Source of the DNA: Denitratimonas sp037478135
Lineage (GTDB): Bacteria; Pseudomonadota; Gammaproteobacteria; Xanthomonadales; Xanthomonadaceae
Length of the DNA stretch: 64,000 nt
NCBI RefSeq assembly: GCF_037478135.1
Contig: NZ_JBBHDV010000003.1
Span: forward strand, 1 to 64,000
Reading direction: 5' to 3'
Both the position numbers and the translations under genes were made by a program. Positions 9,589 through 18,407 of the stretch are shown piece after piece. How positions within the stretch are numbered: position 1 is the stretch's first letter; the number at the start of each line of letters is the position of its first letter. Below the pieces are notes generated by a model. That model had not been told where the DNA came from, ran no database searches, and saw nothing but the letters and a program-made list of their open reading frames with translations.

Positions 9589-10770
9589 ATGAGGATTTCC
9601 GGGCGCGCCGCGCGCATCGAGCCGTTCTATGTGATGGAAGTGGGCAAGGCGGCGGCGGAACTGGCGCGCGTGGCGGCCGGCAGTGAGCGGCCGGTGATCG
9701 CGCTCAATATCGGTGAGCCGGATTCCACCGCGCCGCCACTGGTGCAGGAAGCCGCCTTGCGTGCAGTGCGCGACGGCGCCAGCCAGTACACCTCGGCGCT
9801 GGGGCTGGAAGCGCTGCGCGAACGCATCGCACAGTGGTATTCCGAGCGCTTTGGTATCCAGGTGCCGGCACGCCGCATCGTGGTGACGGCCGGGGCCTCG
9901 GCCGCGTTGCAACTGGCCTGCATGGCGCTGTTCGAAGCCGGCGACCAGGTGCTGATGCCGGACCCGTGCTATCCGTGCAACCGGCACTTCGTATCCGCCG
10001 TGGATGCGCAACCGGTGCTGCTGCCAACCACGGCGGAAGGGCGTTTTCAGCTCGACGCGCAGATGGTTGAAGAACACTGGAATGCGGCCACGCGCGGGGT
10101 GTTGCTGGCCTCGCCCTCGAACCCCACCGGCACCTCGATCGATCCGGCGCAACTGGCCCGCATCCATGCGCTGGTACGCGAAAAAGGCGGCGTCACGCTG
10201 CTGGACGAGATCTATCTGGGCCTGAGCCACGATGCGGCTTTCGGTCAGAGTGGGCTGGCGCTGGATGACCAGGTGATCAGCGTCAATAGTTTTTCCAAAT
10301 ACTTCTGCATGACCGGCTGGCGTCTGGGCTGGCTGGTGGTGCCCGAGGTGCTGGTGCCGGTGATCGAACGTCTGGCGCAGAACTTCTACATCTGCCCGAA
10401 CGTGATCGCCCAGCATGCCGCGCTGGCCTGCTTCGAGCCGGAAAGCATTGCTGAATACGAACGCCGCCGGGCCGGGTTCAAGGCGCGCCGCGACTGGTTC
10501 ATTCCGCAGTTGCAGAAACTGGGTTTCCGCGTGCCGGTGATGCCCGATGGCGCCTTCTACGCCTGGGCCGATGCGTCGGAGTGGTTCGCACCGATGGGGG
10601 TGGCCGACAGCTGGGATTTCGTGTTCGCGCTGCTGGAGCGCGCGCATGTGGCGGTGACGCCGGGGCGGGATTTCGGGCGGGCCGGGACGGAGCGTTTCGT
10701 GCGCTTTTCCACCGCCAATTCGCTGGAGAATCTGGAACGCGCGGTGGCGCGGCTGGAAGCGTTGCGCTGA
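9589..10770 (+). CDS. PLP-dependent class I/II aminotransferase
   Basis: A 393-residue fold-type I aminotransferase. K237 in NSFSKYFCMTGWRLGW is the Schiff-base lysine; the SPSNPTG motif, LDEIY (Asp that pairs with the pyridine nitrogen) and the C-terminal FVRFSTANS arginine that binds the substrate carboxylate are all present. It resembles the aspartate/aromatic aminotransferase-like subgroup, but the substrate cannot be read from the sequence. The ATG at 9589 follows GGAGAGCAGGGCA; the 25 codons upstream in frame are GC-driven and run into the terminator region. It stands alone, convergent with holC. Confidence 0.85.
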   Translation: MRISGRAARIEPFYVMEVGKAAAELARVAAGSERPVIALNIGEPDSTAPPLVQEAALRAVRDGASQYTSALGLEALRERIAQWYSERFGIQVPARRIVVTAGASAALQLACMALFEAGDQVLMPDPCYPCNRHFVSAVDAQPVLLPTTAEGRFQLDAQMVEEHWNAATRGVLLASPSNPTGTSIDPAQLARIHALVREKGGVTLLDEIYLGLSHDAAFGQSGLALDDQVISVNSFSKYFCMTGWRLGWLVVPEVLVPVIERLAQNFYICPNVIAQHAALACFEPESIAEYERRRAGFKARRDWFIPQLQKLGFRVPVMPDGAFYAWADASEWFAPMGVADSWDFVFALLERAHVAVTPGRDFGRAGTERFVRFSTANSLENLERAVARLEALR

Positions 10771-10855
10771 TCGTGCGTGCTCCCGAGCAAGCCGGTGTCT
10801 GCTCATTACTCACCGGCAGGTGGCAGCCAACCATCCCAATTCCGTGATGCCGTAG

Positions 10856-10891
10856 AGCCGGGCTTGTCCGGCTGCACGTGTTTCCACGTGC
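10856..10891. repeat. Two adjacent small hairpins (REP-like)
   Basis: AGCCGG/CCGGCT (10856-10873) is followed directly by GCACGTG TTTC CACGTGC (10874-10891). They lie between the convergent aminotransferase and holC genes and may end transcription from either side. The GTAGAGCCGGGCTTGTCCGGCTGC form split across this site is a common xanthomonad intergenic repeat type. Confidence 0.6.
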
Positions 10892-10975
10892 CGGATATTT
10901 GCGTGCTTGGAATGCCGAAGCCGGGCTCACGATCTGCTGCGTGGATGCCAGCGGCTGCCCGCGGTGGCAGGTGGC

Positions 10976-11401
10976 TTACATATCGTGGTGGTGCAATTCG
11001 AAGCCGCGCGCCTTGTAGTTGAGCCAGCGCTCACGCAGCGGCCCGCGTGCGGCAGGGTCGGCCGGGACTACTTCCAGCACGCGTTCGCAGGTGCCCATGA
11101 AGGGCTCGTCGCGCAGGTTGATGATGTACGGCCGATCCGGCACATCGATGTCCGGCGGGACGATGAGGACGGGTGTGTCCTCATCGTCCTGGTCCTGGCC
11201 GGCGATCTGGTGCGGCACGTAGGCGTCGTCCTCGAACTCCCAGAGCCGGCCGTCGATCAGATCGGCCTGGGCCGCGTCACGCGCGAGGATCAGCGTGGGC
11301 TTGTCGATCCTGAAACTGCGCTTGGCCAGCTCGCAGACCAGCAGCAACGGGTCTTCAATGAACCGGGGTTTGGCGATGACGTAGAAATCCGCACGTGGCA
11401 T
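10976..11401 (-). CDS. holC: DNA polymerase III subunit chi
   Basis: A 141-residue protein with the HolC pattern: start MPRADFYVIAKPRF, conserved LVCELAKRSF and a nucleotide-fold core ending in ERVLEVV. Chi joins psi in the clamp-loader complex and contacts single-stranded DNA-binding protein at the replication fork. It lies 22 bp downstream of pepA on the same strand, the order usual in gammaproteobacteria, and is presumably co-transcribed with it. The acidic stretch DQDDEDTP in the middle is somewhat longer than in E. coli. Confidence 0.9.
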   Translation of the reverse strand: MPRADFYVIAKPRFIEDPLLLVCELAKRSFRIDKPTLILARDAAQADLIDGRLWEFEDDAYVPHQIAGQDQDDEDTPVLIVPPDIDVPDRPYIINLRDEPFMGTCERVLEVVPADPAARGPLRERWLNYKARGFELHHHDM

Positions 11402-11423
11402 GAAGGCAGGGCCTGGGCTGGGA

Positions 11424-12914
11424 TCAGGCGGCGCTGGACTGTTGGCGGCCCATCAGCCATTCCACCAGCAAGCCGACCGGGCGGCCTGTCGCCATGCCCT
11501 TGCGGCCTTCGTCCCAAGCGGTGCCGGCGATGTCCAGATGCGCCCAGCGCTGCGTGTCTTCGGTGAAGCGGGCGAGGAAGCAGGCGGCGGTGACCGCGCC
11601 GGCGGACTTGCCACCGATGTTGGCCATGTCGGCCGCGGACGAATCCAGCATCGGCTGGTAGTCGTCCCACACCGGCATGCGCCAGGCACGGTCGTGACTG
11701 GCTTCACCAGCGGCCAGCAGTTCGGCGGCCAGCGCGTCGTCACGGCTCATCAGGCCGTGGGCATGCTTGCCCAGCGCGATGACGCAAGCGCCGGTCAGCG
11801 TGGCCACGTCGATCAGGGTGTCCGGCTCGAAGCGCTGCGCATAGGTCAGCGCGTCACACAGGATCAGGCGGCCTTCGGCGTCGGTGTTCAGCACTTCGAT
11901 GGTCTTGCCGGACATCGAGGTCAGCACGTCACCGGGGCGATAGGAAGCGCCGTCGGGCATGTTTTCGACGGCGGCGGCAATCGTCACCAGGTTGATCTTC
12001 AGGCCCAGGCGCACCGCGCTCAGGAACGTGCCCAGCACGCTGGCCGCACCGCACATGTCGAACTTCATTTCGTCCATGCCCGGGCCGGGCTTGATCGAGA
12101 TGCCGCCGGTATCGAAGGTGATGCCCTTGCCGACCAGCACCTGCGGTTTCACACCTTCGCCCGCGCCGTTGTAGCGCAGCACGATCAGGCGCGGCGGGTT
12201 GGCGCTGCCCTGGCCGACGGCCAGCAGCGAGCCCATGCCCAGTTCGCGCATCTGTTCGGTTTCCAGCACTTCCAGCGAGACGCTGTCGTTGGCGGCGGCG
12301 ATCTTCTGCGCGGTTTCGGCCAGGTAGGCCGGGTTGCAGATGTTGGGCGGCAGGTTGCCCAGTTCGCGCGCCAGCGTGACGCCCTCGGCGATGCCGGTGG
12401 CCAGGCGCAGCTGGTCGGCGTGGGCGGCGTCGCCATCGAGGCTGAGCGTGGTCAGCGATGAGATTCTGGCCGACTTCTTGGTGGCGGTGTAGGTGTAGCT
12501 GACGTGGAACGCGGCCAGTGCCGCCTGGCGCAGTTTCCAGGCGTCGTCGCGGCCGATGACTTCGATCTGTGGCAGCGTGCTGTGCACGCGGGCCACCGGG
12601 CCGCCGCGCAGGCTGCGCAGCGATTCGGCCGCGGCCTTCAGGTATTTGCCGGAATCGACCTTGGCCGCTTCGCCCATGCCCAGCAGCACGATGCGCGGTG
12701 CGCGGATGCCTTCCACTGCCAGCAGCAGGGTGGAACGGCCGGCCTTGCCGGAGATGTCGCCGCTCTTCAGCAGGGCGCTGATGCGGCCGGCGCTGGCTTC
12801 GTCCAGCTGTCGCGCTGCGGGCGACAGGCCCTGGTCTTCAAACACGGCGACGATGAGGGCATCGGTATCGATGTCGGAGGGAAGGGCGCGCAGCAGGCTC
12901 AGATTCAGGCTCAT
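11424..12914 (-). CDS. pepA: Leucyl aminopeptidase (M17), PepA
   Basis: A 496-residue M17 aminopeptidase, the usual length. The C-terminal catalytic domain shows metal ligands K263, D268 and D286 (KGITFDTGGISIKPGPGMD) and the family signature NTDAEGRL at 343-350. The N-terminal alpha/beta domain is complete. It cleaves N-terminal residues from peptides with two metal ions as a cytosolic hexamer. In E. coli PepA also binds DNA and regulates transcription; nothing here proves or excludes that. It is divergent from lptF, with an inverted repeat in the shared promoter region. Confidence 0.96.
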   Translation of the reverse strand: MSLNLSLLRALPSDIDTDALIVAVFEDQGLSPAARQLDEASAGRISALLKSGDISGKAGRSTLLLAVEGIRAPRIVLLGMGEAAKVDSGKYLKAAAESLRSLRGGPVARVHSTLPQIEVIGRDDAWKLRQAALAAFHVSYTYTATKKSARISSLTTLSLDGDAAHADQLRLATGIAEGVTLARELGNLPPNICNPAYLAETAQKIAAANDSVSLEVLETEQMRELGMGSLLAVGQGSANPPRLIVLRYNGAGEGVKPQVLVGKGITFDTGGISIKPGPGMDEMKFDMCGAASVLGTFLSAVRLGLKINLVTIAAAVENMPDGASYRPGDVLTSMSGKTIEVLNTDAEGRLILCDALTYAQRFEPDTLIDVATLTGACVIALGKHAHGLMSRDDALAAELLAAGEASHDRAWRMPVWDDYQPMLDSSAADMANIGGKSAGAVTAACFLARFTEDTQRWAHLDIAGTAWDEGRKGMATGRPVGLLVEWLMGRQQSSAA

Positions 12915-12947
12915 GGTTTTCCTGGGACAGGGGGACGGGTGATACTT

Positions 12948-12966
12948 CGGCGCTAAAATGGCGCCG
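12948..12966. promoter_or_regulatory. Inverted repeat in pepA-lptF divergent region
   Basis: CGGCGC (12948-12953) and GCGCCG (12961-12966) flank TAAAATG, the most A/T-rich heptamer here. It lies 34 bp upstream of the pepA ATG and about 125 bp before lptF. It may be an operator overlapping a pepA promoter; this is inference from position only. Confidence 0.3.
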
Positions 12967-13090
12967 ACACGGATGTCGCCATCGCGACATTTCTCCAGCG
13001 GATTCTAGTGCATACCCTTCCAGCCCCCCAAAGCCACGGCTTGAACCTGTTGCCGTCCGTGCCGGTTTCCACCTTCGAGCGGAGCAGCGG

Positions 13091-14191
13091 ATGAACGGCA
13101 AACCGTGGTGGCCGATCATCGATCGCTATCTGATGCGCCAGCTGGTGGCGGCTTTCGTGGCCTGTCTGCTGGTGCTGGTGCTGGTCAGTATGGGCGGGCT
13201 GGTGGCGGACCTGTTGAGCAAGATCGCGCGCGGCAAGCTGCCGCCGGGGCTGCTGATCTCGCAGCTGGGTCTGCGCGCGCTGGATTTCCTGCCGTTGCTG
13301 TTGCCGCTGTCGCTGTTTCTGGCGGTGCTGCTGGCCTACGGGCGCATGTACCGCGACAGCGAAATGGCGGTGCTGGCCTCGGCCGGGCTCGGTATCCGGC
13401 GTCTGGCGCGGCCGCTGCTGTGGCTGGCGGTGCCGGTGGCGCTGATGGTGGGCGTGACCTCGCTGTGGCTTTCGCCGCTGGCGCTGCGCACCTCGCAGGC
13501 GATGATCGAGGCGGCCAACAAATCCCTGCTGGTGGCGGGGCTGGAGCCGGGGCGCTTTGTCGAAATGCCGGGCCGCAACGGCGTGGTCTACATCAGCCAG
13601 ATGGATGACGACGGGCGCCATTTCCGCCGCCTGTTCGTGCACAACGAGCGCGATGGGCGGATCGATGTGGTGACCGCGCAGGCCGGCGAGCTGTATCAGG
13701 AAAGCATGGGCGAGGAACGCTATCTGCGCCTGATCGACGGTTTCCGTGTCGAAGGGGCGCTGGGCAGCGATGCGTTCCGGATGATGCGTTTCGCCGGCAA
13801 CGACATCCGCCTGCCGGATGTGGAGCCGGGCAATGTCGGGCGCGCCGAACAGCGCATGACCCCGCGCGAACTGGCGCAGACCGGTGAGCCGGTCGAACAG
13901 GCCGAACTGCATTGGCGCATCGCCACGCCGCTGGCGACGTTGCTGCTGGCGCTGCTGGCGCTGCCGCTATCGCATTCGCCGCCGCGCAGCACGCGTTACG
14001 GGCGGGTGATGGTGGCGTTGCTGGGCTATATCGTCTATCTGAACATGCTGGCGCTGGGCCGCAGTTTTCTGGCCAGCGGCACGATTCCGGCCTGGCTGGG
14101 ATTGTGGTGGGTGCATCTGCCGGTGGCGCTGATCGCGTTCTGGCTGCTGTGGCGCGATGAACGCCTGCCACGCCCTCGGGGTGCGGCATGA
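13091..14191 (+). CDS. lptF: LPS export ABC transporter permease LptF
   Basis: A 366-residue inner-membrane permease. Three hydrophobic helices lie in the N-terminal third (residues 15-40, 60-80, 100-125), a periplasmic beta-jellyroll domain in the middle (about 130-265), and three helices at the end. The N-terminal IIDRYLMRQL and the ARPLLWLAVPVALMVGVTSLWLSP region fit LptF. With LptG and LptB it drives extraction of LPS from the inner membrane. It overlaps lptG by 4 bp (ATGA) and is divergent from pepA, as in most gammaproteobacteria. Confidence 0.93.
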   Translation: MNGKPWWPIIDRYLMRQLVAAFVACLLVLVLVSMGGLVADLLSKIARGKLPPGLLISQLGLRALDFLPLLLPLSLFLAVLLAYGRMYRDSEMAVLASAGLGIRRLARPLLWLAVPVALMVGVTSLWLSPLALRTSQAMIEAANKSLLVAGLEPGRFVEMPGRNGVVYISQMDDDGRHFRRLFVHNERDGRIDVVTAQAGELYQESMGEERYLRLIDGFRVEGALGSDAFRMMRFAGNDIRLPDVEPGNVGRAEQRMTPRELAQTGEPVEQAELHWRIATPLATLLLALLALPLSHSPPRSTRYGRVMVALLGYIVYLNMLALGRSFLASGTIPAWLGLWWVHLPVALIAFWLLWRDERLPRPRGAA

Positions 14192-15285
14192 GCGCGCGCC
14201 TGCGCCTGGGCGACCGGCTGGTCGCGGTCAATGTGCTGGGCGCGCTGCTGGCGGTGTGGTTCGTGCTGACCGGTTTCGATGCGCTGACCGCGCTGGTCGG
14301 TGAACTGACCGAAGTCGGCGAGGGCGATTACGGCTTCGTGCATATCCTGCTGTACACCGTCTACACCCTGCCGCGCCGCGCCTACACGCTGTTTCCGACG
14401 GCGGCGGTGATCGGTGCGTTGCTCGGCATGGGGGCGCTGGCGGCATCGTCGGAGTTGACCGCGCTGCGTGCCATCGGCCTGTCGCGGGTGCGTATCAGTG
14501 CTGCGGCAATGGGCGTGATCGTGGTGCTGACGCTGGGCATGGTGGTGGTGGCTGAAACCATCGGGCCAGCCGGTGAACAGCGCGCGCAGTTGCTGGCGAT
14601 CGAGGCCAAGTCGGCCGATGTCAGCGTGGCGCGTGCCTCCGGATTGTGGGCGCGCGAAGGCGACACCTTCCTGAACGCGCGACGCGGCAACGTGACCGGG
14701 CGCGGGGCCGATGCCACGATCGAACTGACCGGCGTGACGCTGTACGAATTCGATCCGGATGGCCGCCTGCTGTCGATCGCGCTGGCGGAAAGCGCCGAGC
14801 ATGTCGGCAACAGCTGGACCTTGCGCAATATCCGCCGCTCCAGCTTCGGCCTGCGCGAGGTGATCAGCGAGCAGGTGGAGCAGGAGCAGTGGCTGTCCTC
14901 GCTGAACCCGGATGTGCTCAAGCTCGGCGTCACCAAGCCGCGCTATCTGAGCCTGGCCGAGCTGGGTTCCAGTCTGGATTATCTGGAACGCAACCAGCTG
15001 GATTCGGACGAGTTTTCGGTCGCGTACTGGTCGCGAATCTTCTACCCGTTCAGCGCGATCGCGCTGTGCATGGCGGCGCTGCCGTTCGCGTTCGGCACGC
15101 TGCGCTCGGGTGGTTTCGGCAAGCGCCTGTTCGTGGGCATCGTGTTCGGCGTGGGCATGTACACAGTGCAGACGCTGGCGGTGAATCTGGCCCAAGTCTA
15201 TCGGCTGGATCTGCGTCTGGCCTATCTGCTGCCACCGCTGGCGGTGGCGTTGGCCTCGTGGTGGTATTTCCGCCGCCGGCTCTGA
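14188..15285 (+). CDS. lptG: LPS export ABC transporter permease LptG
   Basis: A 365-residue partner of LptF with the same six-helix plus periplasmic jellyroll design. ALLGMGALAASSELTALRAIGLSRVRIS contains the coupling-helix region that contacts the ATPase LptB, and the C-terminal FGKRLFVGIVFG motif is family-typical. The ATG overlaps the lptF stop, so the two are translationally coupled. LptB and LptA/C genes are not in this window. Confidence 0.93.
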   Translation: MSARLRLGDRLVAVNVLGALLAVWFVLTGFDALTALVGELTEVGEGDYGFVHILLYTVYTLPRRAYTLFPTAAVIGALLGMGALAASSELTALRAIGLSRVRISAAAMGVIVVLTLGMVVVAETIGPAGEQRAQLLAIEAKSADVSVARASGLWAREGDTFLNARRGNVTGRGADATIELTGVTLYEFDPDGRLLSIALAESAEHVGNSWTLRNIRRSSFGLREVISEQVEQEQWLSSLNPDVLKLGVTKPRYLSLAELGSSLDYLERNQLDSDEFSVAYWSRIFYPFSAIALCMAALPFAFGTLRSGGFGKRLFVGIVFGVGMYTVQTLAVNLAQVYRLDLRLAYLLPPLAVALASWWYFRRRL

Positions 15286-15309
15286 TTCCAGCGTGATGGG
15301 CGCTGCGCT

Positions 15310-15795
15310 TCAGCGGCCTTTGGCGACCGGCTTCGGCATCCGCACCATGACCGTGCCGGAGGCCAGATCGTGCCAGGTGCGGCGATTGGGTTCGAGCAGC
15401 GACCAGGCAAGCCCCAGGCCGACAGCGGCCAGCGACACCATCGCGACCAGATAGCGCAGCACCAGCGCGCGCCACGGTACCGGGCTGCTGCCATCGACAT
15501 TCACCAGACGCAGGCGCCAGGCGCGCATGCCCAGGGTCTGGCCGCCGCGGCGCCAGCTCAGGCCCAGATAGGCGAAGGTGACGGCCAGCAGCAGCACGAA
15601 CTCGACCATCGCGGCCGCGCTGCCGGGCGTGACCCGCACCCCGCCGCGCAGCAGCAACATCACCGCCGACGTGGCCATCCACAGCGCCGCCAGTGGCAGC
15701 AGGTCGTAAACCATGGCCAGCAGCCGGATATGCAGCATGGCCGGTGCTGCGGAAGGGGAAGCAACGGCGAAATCGGGGTTCGGGGAGGCGCTCAT
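15310..15795 (-). CDS. RDD-family membrane protein
   Basis: A 161-residue small membrane protein. The RDD signature appears as LHIRLLAMVYDLLPLAAL (Arg and the Asp in the first helix), followed by two or three more hydrophobic segments and the WRRGGQTLGMRAWRLRLV stretch that follows helix 2 in this family. The first 20 residues are disordered (Pro/Ala/Ser). RDD proteins are thought to be transporters or accessory membrane factors; function is unknown here. It is convergent with lptG with only 24 bp between stops. Confidence 0.82.
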   Translation of the reverse strand: MSASPNPDFAVASPSAAPAMLHIRLLAMVYDLLPLAALWMATSAVMLLLRGGVRVTPGSAAAMVEFVLLLAVTFAYLGLSWRRGGQTLGMRAWRLRLVNVDGSSPVPWRALVLRYLVAMVSLAAVGLGLAWSLLEPNRRTWHDLASGTVMVRMPKPVAKGR

Positions 15796-15870
15796 CGGGG
15801 GAAGCGTATCAGGCGGTGGTCGGTACGCGGATGGCCCAGGTGGTGTGGATGATTGATTAAGGGATCGCCG

Positions 15871-16206
15871 TCAATCGCAGGCGGCATCACGCAACACCTG
15901 CGTGGCCCACTGGTTCAGGCTTTTGCCGCTGGCCTTGGCTGCCAGTGTCGCAGCACGATGCAGGTCCGGGGGTACGCGCAGATTGATCGCGCCACTGGCC
16001 TTGGCCAAGGGATCAATGCCGCGTCTGGCGCAGGCTTCCAGATACACGCGCAGCGAGGTTGCGCCTTCACGGCGCAGCCCGGCCACGTCCTCGGCATAAA
16101 AATCCGCACCGCCTGACAGGCCGCTGAATTCTCCCCGGAACATGCCGATGTCCGGGTCGAACGTGATGACGGCGCGGTGGCCGTCGATGTTCATGGTGTT
16201 TTTCAT
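15871..16206 (-). CDS. hicB: HicB-family antitoxin
   Basis: A 111-residue protein. The N-terminal half (DGHRAVITFDPDIGMFRGEFSGLSGGADFYAEDVAGLR) is the degraded RNase-H-like HicB fold, and the C-terminal half (INLRVPPDLHRAATLAAKASGKSLNQWATQVL) is a ribbon-helix-helix DNA-binding segment. It would neutralise HicA and repress the operon. The frame is open for 64 codons upstream, but that part is the hicA gene in another frame; ATG 16206 overlaps the hicA stop by 4 bp. Confidence 0.88.
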   Translation of the reverse strand: MKNTMNIDGHRAVITFDPDIGMFRGEFSGLSGGADFYAEDVAGLRREGATSLRVYLEACARRGIDPLAKASGAINLRVPPDLHRAATLAAKASGKSLNQWATQVLRDAACD

Positions 16207-16463
16207 GGGACTAGCCCGTTGTCCGTCAGCCATTTGCGGATGCTCGCCACGGCGTCCTTGTCCATGTCCGGGTGCGGGCGGGGGCGGGGGCGGTGGAATA
16301 CGCGTATCGAATCGAACAATTCGACGGTGACGCGCGAGCCTTCCGCCTCCTCGAACGAGGCGCCGAGCGCTGCGAGCAGAGACTCGACATCGCGCCACTT
16401 CACATTGCCGCTGGTTGGGCTGGAAAAAACGAGTTCCAGTGTGGCGCGATGCTTTCGCTTCAT
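16203..16463 (-). CDS. hicA: HicA-family mRNA interferase toxin
   Basis: An 86-residue dsRBD-like toxin. LVFSSPTSGNVKWRDVESLLAALGA and the EGSRV core followed by a conserved FHRP.PHPD segment match the HicA branch in which the His lies in an FHRPHP motif. It precedes hicB, the usual hicAB order. The Pro-Arg run in FHRPRPRPHPD is encoded by a short GC hexanucleotide repeat (16270-16292) and looks expanded relative to a plain FHRPHP form. ATG 16463 starts the conserved KRKHRATLELVF sequence; a GTG at 16502 is possible but is not family-like. Confidence 0.85.
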   Translation of the reverse strand: MKRKHRATLELVFSSPTSGNVKWRDVESLLAALGASFEEAEGSRVTVELFDSIRVFHRPRPRPHPDMDKDAVASIRKWLTDNGLVP

Positions 16464-16469
16464 CGCGGA

Positions 16470-16498
16470 ATGGTAGCGTTTTCTGCTTTTATGTGAAA
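16470..16498 (-). promoter_or_regulatory. Probable hicAB promoter
   Basis: On the minus strand TTTCAC (16493-16498) and TACCAT (16470-16475) are 17 nt apart. The -10 element ends 6 nt before the hicA ATG, so the transcript would be nearly leaderless. A perfect inverted repeat TGGTAGC (16471-16477) / GCTACCA (16508-16514) brackets the promoter and is a candidate operator for HicB. Confidence 0.45.
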
Positions 16499-16585
16499 GC
16501 ACTTTTTGCTACCACTTGCCTCATTCCGCATGTCCTGCCACAACCCGATTCCGGGTGCAGGGCGAGGCCTTGGTATCCTGCTCGA

Positions 16586-17536
16586 ATGTCATCTGAAGCC
16601 ATTACCCAGCGCCGCCTGCGTGCACGCGCGATGCCCGAGGTGCCGGATGCGGCGGCGGCGCTGATCGTGCGGTTTCTGGATCTGGTCTGGGCCGAGCTGG
16701 GCCTGTCGCCGCAGACGCTGGCCAGTTACCGGCGCGATCTGGAGGGTTTTGCGCGCTGGCTCGGGCTGGGTACGGCGTTGACCGGGGTCGACCGCAAGCG
16801 CCTGTTCGACTATCTGGCCTGGCGCAATGAACAGGGTTACAGCCCACGCAGCAACGCGCGCCTGATGTCGAGCCTGCGCGCCTTCTATGCGCAGTTGCTG
16901 AGGCAGGGACAGATGACGCAGGACCCGACTGCGCTGATGGAAAGCCCACGCCAGGGCCGGCGCCTGCCGCGCACACTGACTGAAAGCCAGGTCGAGGCGC
17001 TGCTGGCGGCACCGGATGTGTCCACGGTGCTGGGAATGCGCGACCGCGCGATGCTGGAAGCGATGTATGGCGCCGGTTTGCGCGTCAGCGAACTGGTCGG
17101 GCTGGAGTTGGGTGAAATCAATCTGCGCCAGGGCGTGCTGCGCGTCACCGGCAAGGGCGGCAAGAGCCGCGTGGTGCCGATCGGCGAGGAAGCCCAGCAC
17201 TGGCTGGAACACTATCTGGCGCAGGCGCGGCCGGTGCTGGCCGGCAAGCAGGTGCGCGCGCCACTGTTCCTGTCGCAGCGCGGTGCGCCGATGAGCCGGC
17301 AATTGTTCTGGCACGGCATCAAGCGGCTGGCGCGGGTGGCCGGGATCGAGCCGGACAAGGTCACCCCGCACGGTCTTCGCCACGCCTTCGCCACGCATCT
17401 GCTGAATCACGGCGCCGATCTGCGCGCGTTGCAACTGCTGCTGGGCCACAGCAGCCTGTCGACCACGCAGATCTATACCGAAGTGGCCAAGGAACGCCTG
17501 CAACGCCTGCACCAGCATCATCATCCGCGCGGCTGA
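16586..17536 (+). CDS. xerD: Site-specific tyrosine recombinase XerD
   Basis: A 316-residue integrase-family recombinase. A SAM-like N-terminal core-binding domain (about 22-110) is followed by the catalytic domain with R166, K190, H262-x2-R265 (HGLRHAFATHLLNHGADLR), H288 (GHSS) and nucleophile Y297 (TQIYTEV). The length and the HLLNHGADLRALQLLLGHSSLSTTQIYTEV pattern, quoted in two overlapping parts, fit XerD, which resolves chromosome dimers at dif with XerC. The N-terminal extension of about 20 residues is slightly longer than in E. coli; an internal ATG 15 codons on is an alternative start. The next gene, dsbC, matches the usual xerD-dsbC neighbourhood. Confidence 0.93.
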   Translation: MSSEAITQRRLRARAMPEVPDAAAALIVRFLDLVWAELGLSPQTLASYRRDLEGFARWLGLGTALTGVDRKRLFDYLAWRNEQGYSPRSNARLMSSLRAFYAQLLRQGQMTQDPTALMESPRQGRRLPRTLTESQVEALLAAPDVSTVLGMRDRAMLEAMYGAGLRVSELVGLELGEINLRQGVLRVTGKGGKSRVVPIGEEAQHWLEHYLAQARPVLAGKQVRAPLFLSQRGAPMSRQLFWHGIKRLARVAGIEPDKVTPHGLRHAFATHLLNHGADLRALQLLLGHSSLSTTQIYTEVAKERLQRLHQHHHPRG

Positions 17537-17676
17537 CGGGGCAGGGCCGTTGCCGGGATGGCTGGCCGAGAAGTGCCGCTGTTGCGTATCCTTGAACTTT
17601 CCTGCGCCCGGCCTGTCGAAGGCCTTCGCCGCATTTTTCTTCGCCTGCCGACCTTTTCCCTCCCAAGGAACCGTTT

Positions 17677-18381
17677 ATGACCCGTTTTCTGATCGCCGCC
17701 GTGTTTGGCGCGCTTTCGTTCTCCGCCTCGGCCGATCCGGACAGGGTCGAGGCCGCGATCAGGTCGCTGGTGCCGGCCGCCAGCATAGACAGCATTGCCG
17801 AATCCCAGGTGCCCGGTTTCTATCAGGTGGTGCTGCAAGGGCAGGTGGTCTATGTCAGCCAGGACGGCCAGTTCCTGATCCAGGGCTCGGTGTTCGACAT
17901 CGCCAACAAGACCGATCTGACCGAGCAGGCCCGTGGCGGCTTGCGCCGTACCGCGCTGGCCGCGGTCGGCCCCGAGCAGCGCATCATCTACAAGGCGCCG
18001 AACGAGAAGTACGCGATTACCGTGTTCACCGATATCGATTGCGGCTATTGCCGCCGCATGCATCAGGAAATCCCGGAGTACAACAAGCGCGGCATCTCGG
18101 TCGAATATCTGTTCTTCCCGCGTGCCGGCATTGGTTCGGAGTCGTACGACAAGGCGGTGTCGGTGTGGTGCGCCGATGACCGCAACAAGGCGATGGACGA
18201 TGCCAAGGCCGGTCGCAGCGTGCCGAAGAAGACCTGCGACAATCCGGTGACGCATGATTACGAGCTGGGCCAGCGCATTGCGGTGACCGGCACGCCGGCG
18301 GTGTTCACCGCACAGGGAGCGCAGCTCGGCGGCTATCTGCCGCCGGAGCAGATGGCGCAGCGCCTGGCCACCACTCCCTGA
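17677..18381 (+). CDS. dsbC: Periplasmic disulfide isomerase DsbC
   Basis: A 234-residue thioredoxin-fold protein with a signal peptide (MTRFLIAAVFGALSFSASA, cleavage about 19/20). An N-terminal dimerisation domain (to about 80) leads through a helical linker to the catalytic domain, with CGYC at C122-C125 and the cis-proline motif TGTPAVF. A second cysteine pair (VWCADD, KKTCDN) matches the structural disulfide of DsbC. It reshuffles wrong disulfides in the periplasm and is kept reduced by DsbD. An AAGGAA ribosome site precedes ATG 17677. Confidence 0.93.
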   Translation: MTRFLIAAVFGALSFSASADPDRVEAAIRSLVPAASIDSIAESQVPGFYQVVLQGQVVYVSQDGQFLIQGSVFDIANKTDLTEQARGGLRRTALAAVGPEQRIIYKAPNEKYAITVFTDIDCGYCRRMHQEIPEYNKRGISVEYLFFPRAGIGSESYDKAVSVWCADDRNKAMDDAKAGRSVPKKTCDNPVTHDYELGQRIAVTGTPAVFTAQGAQLGGYLPPEQMAQRLATTP

Positions 18382-18407
18382 GGCCACGCGCGCGAAAGGC
18401 AATCCTG

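Noticed and set aside
16415..16585. N-terminal extension of XerD
   Set aside because: The extra 57 codons run through the hicA promoter and gene in antisense; ATG 16586 gives the normal XerD length.
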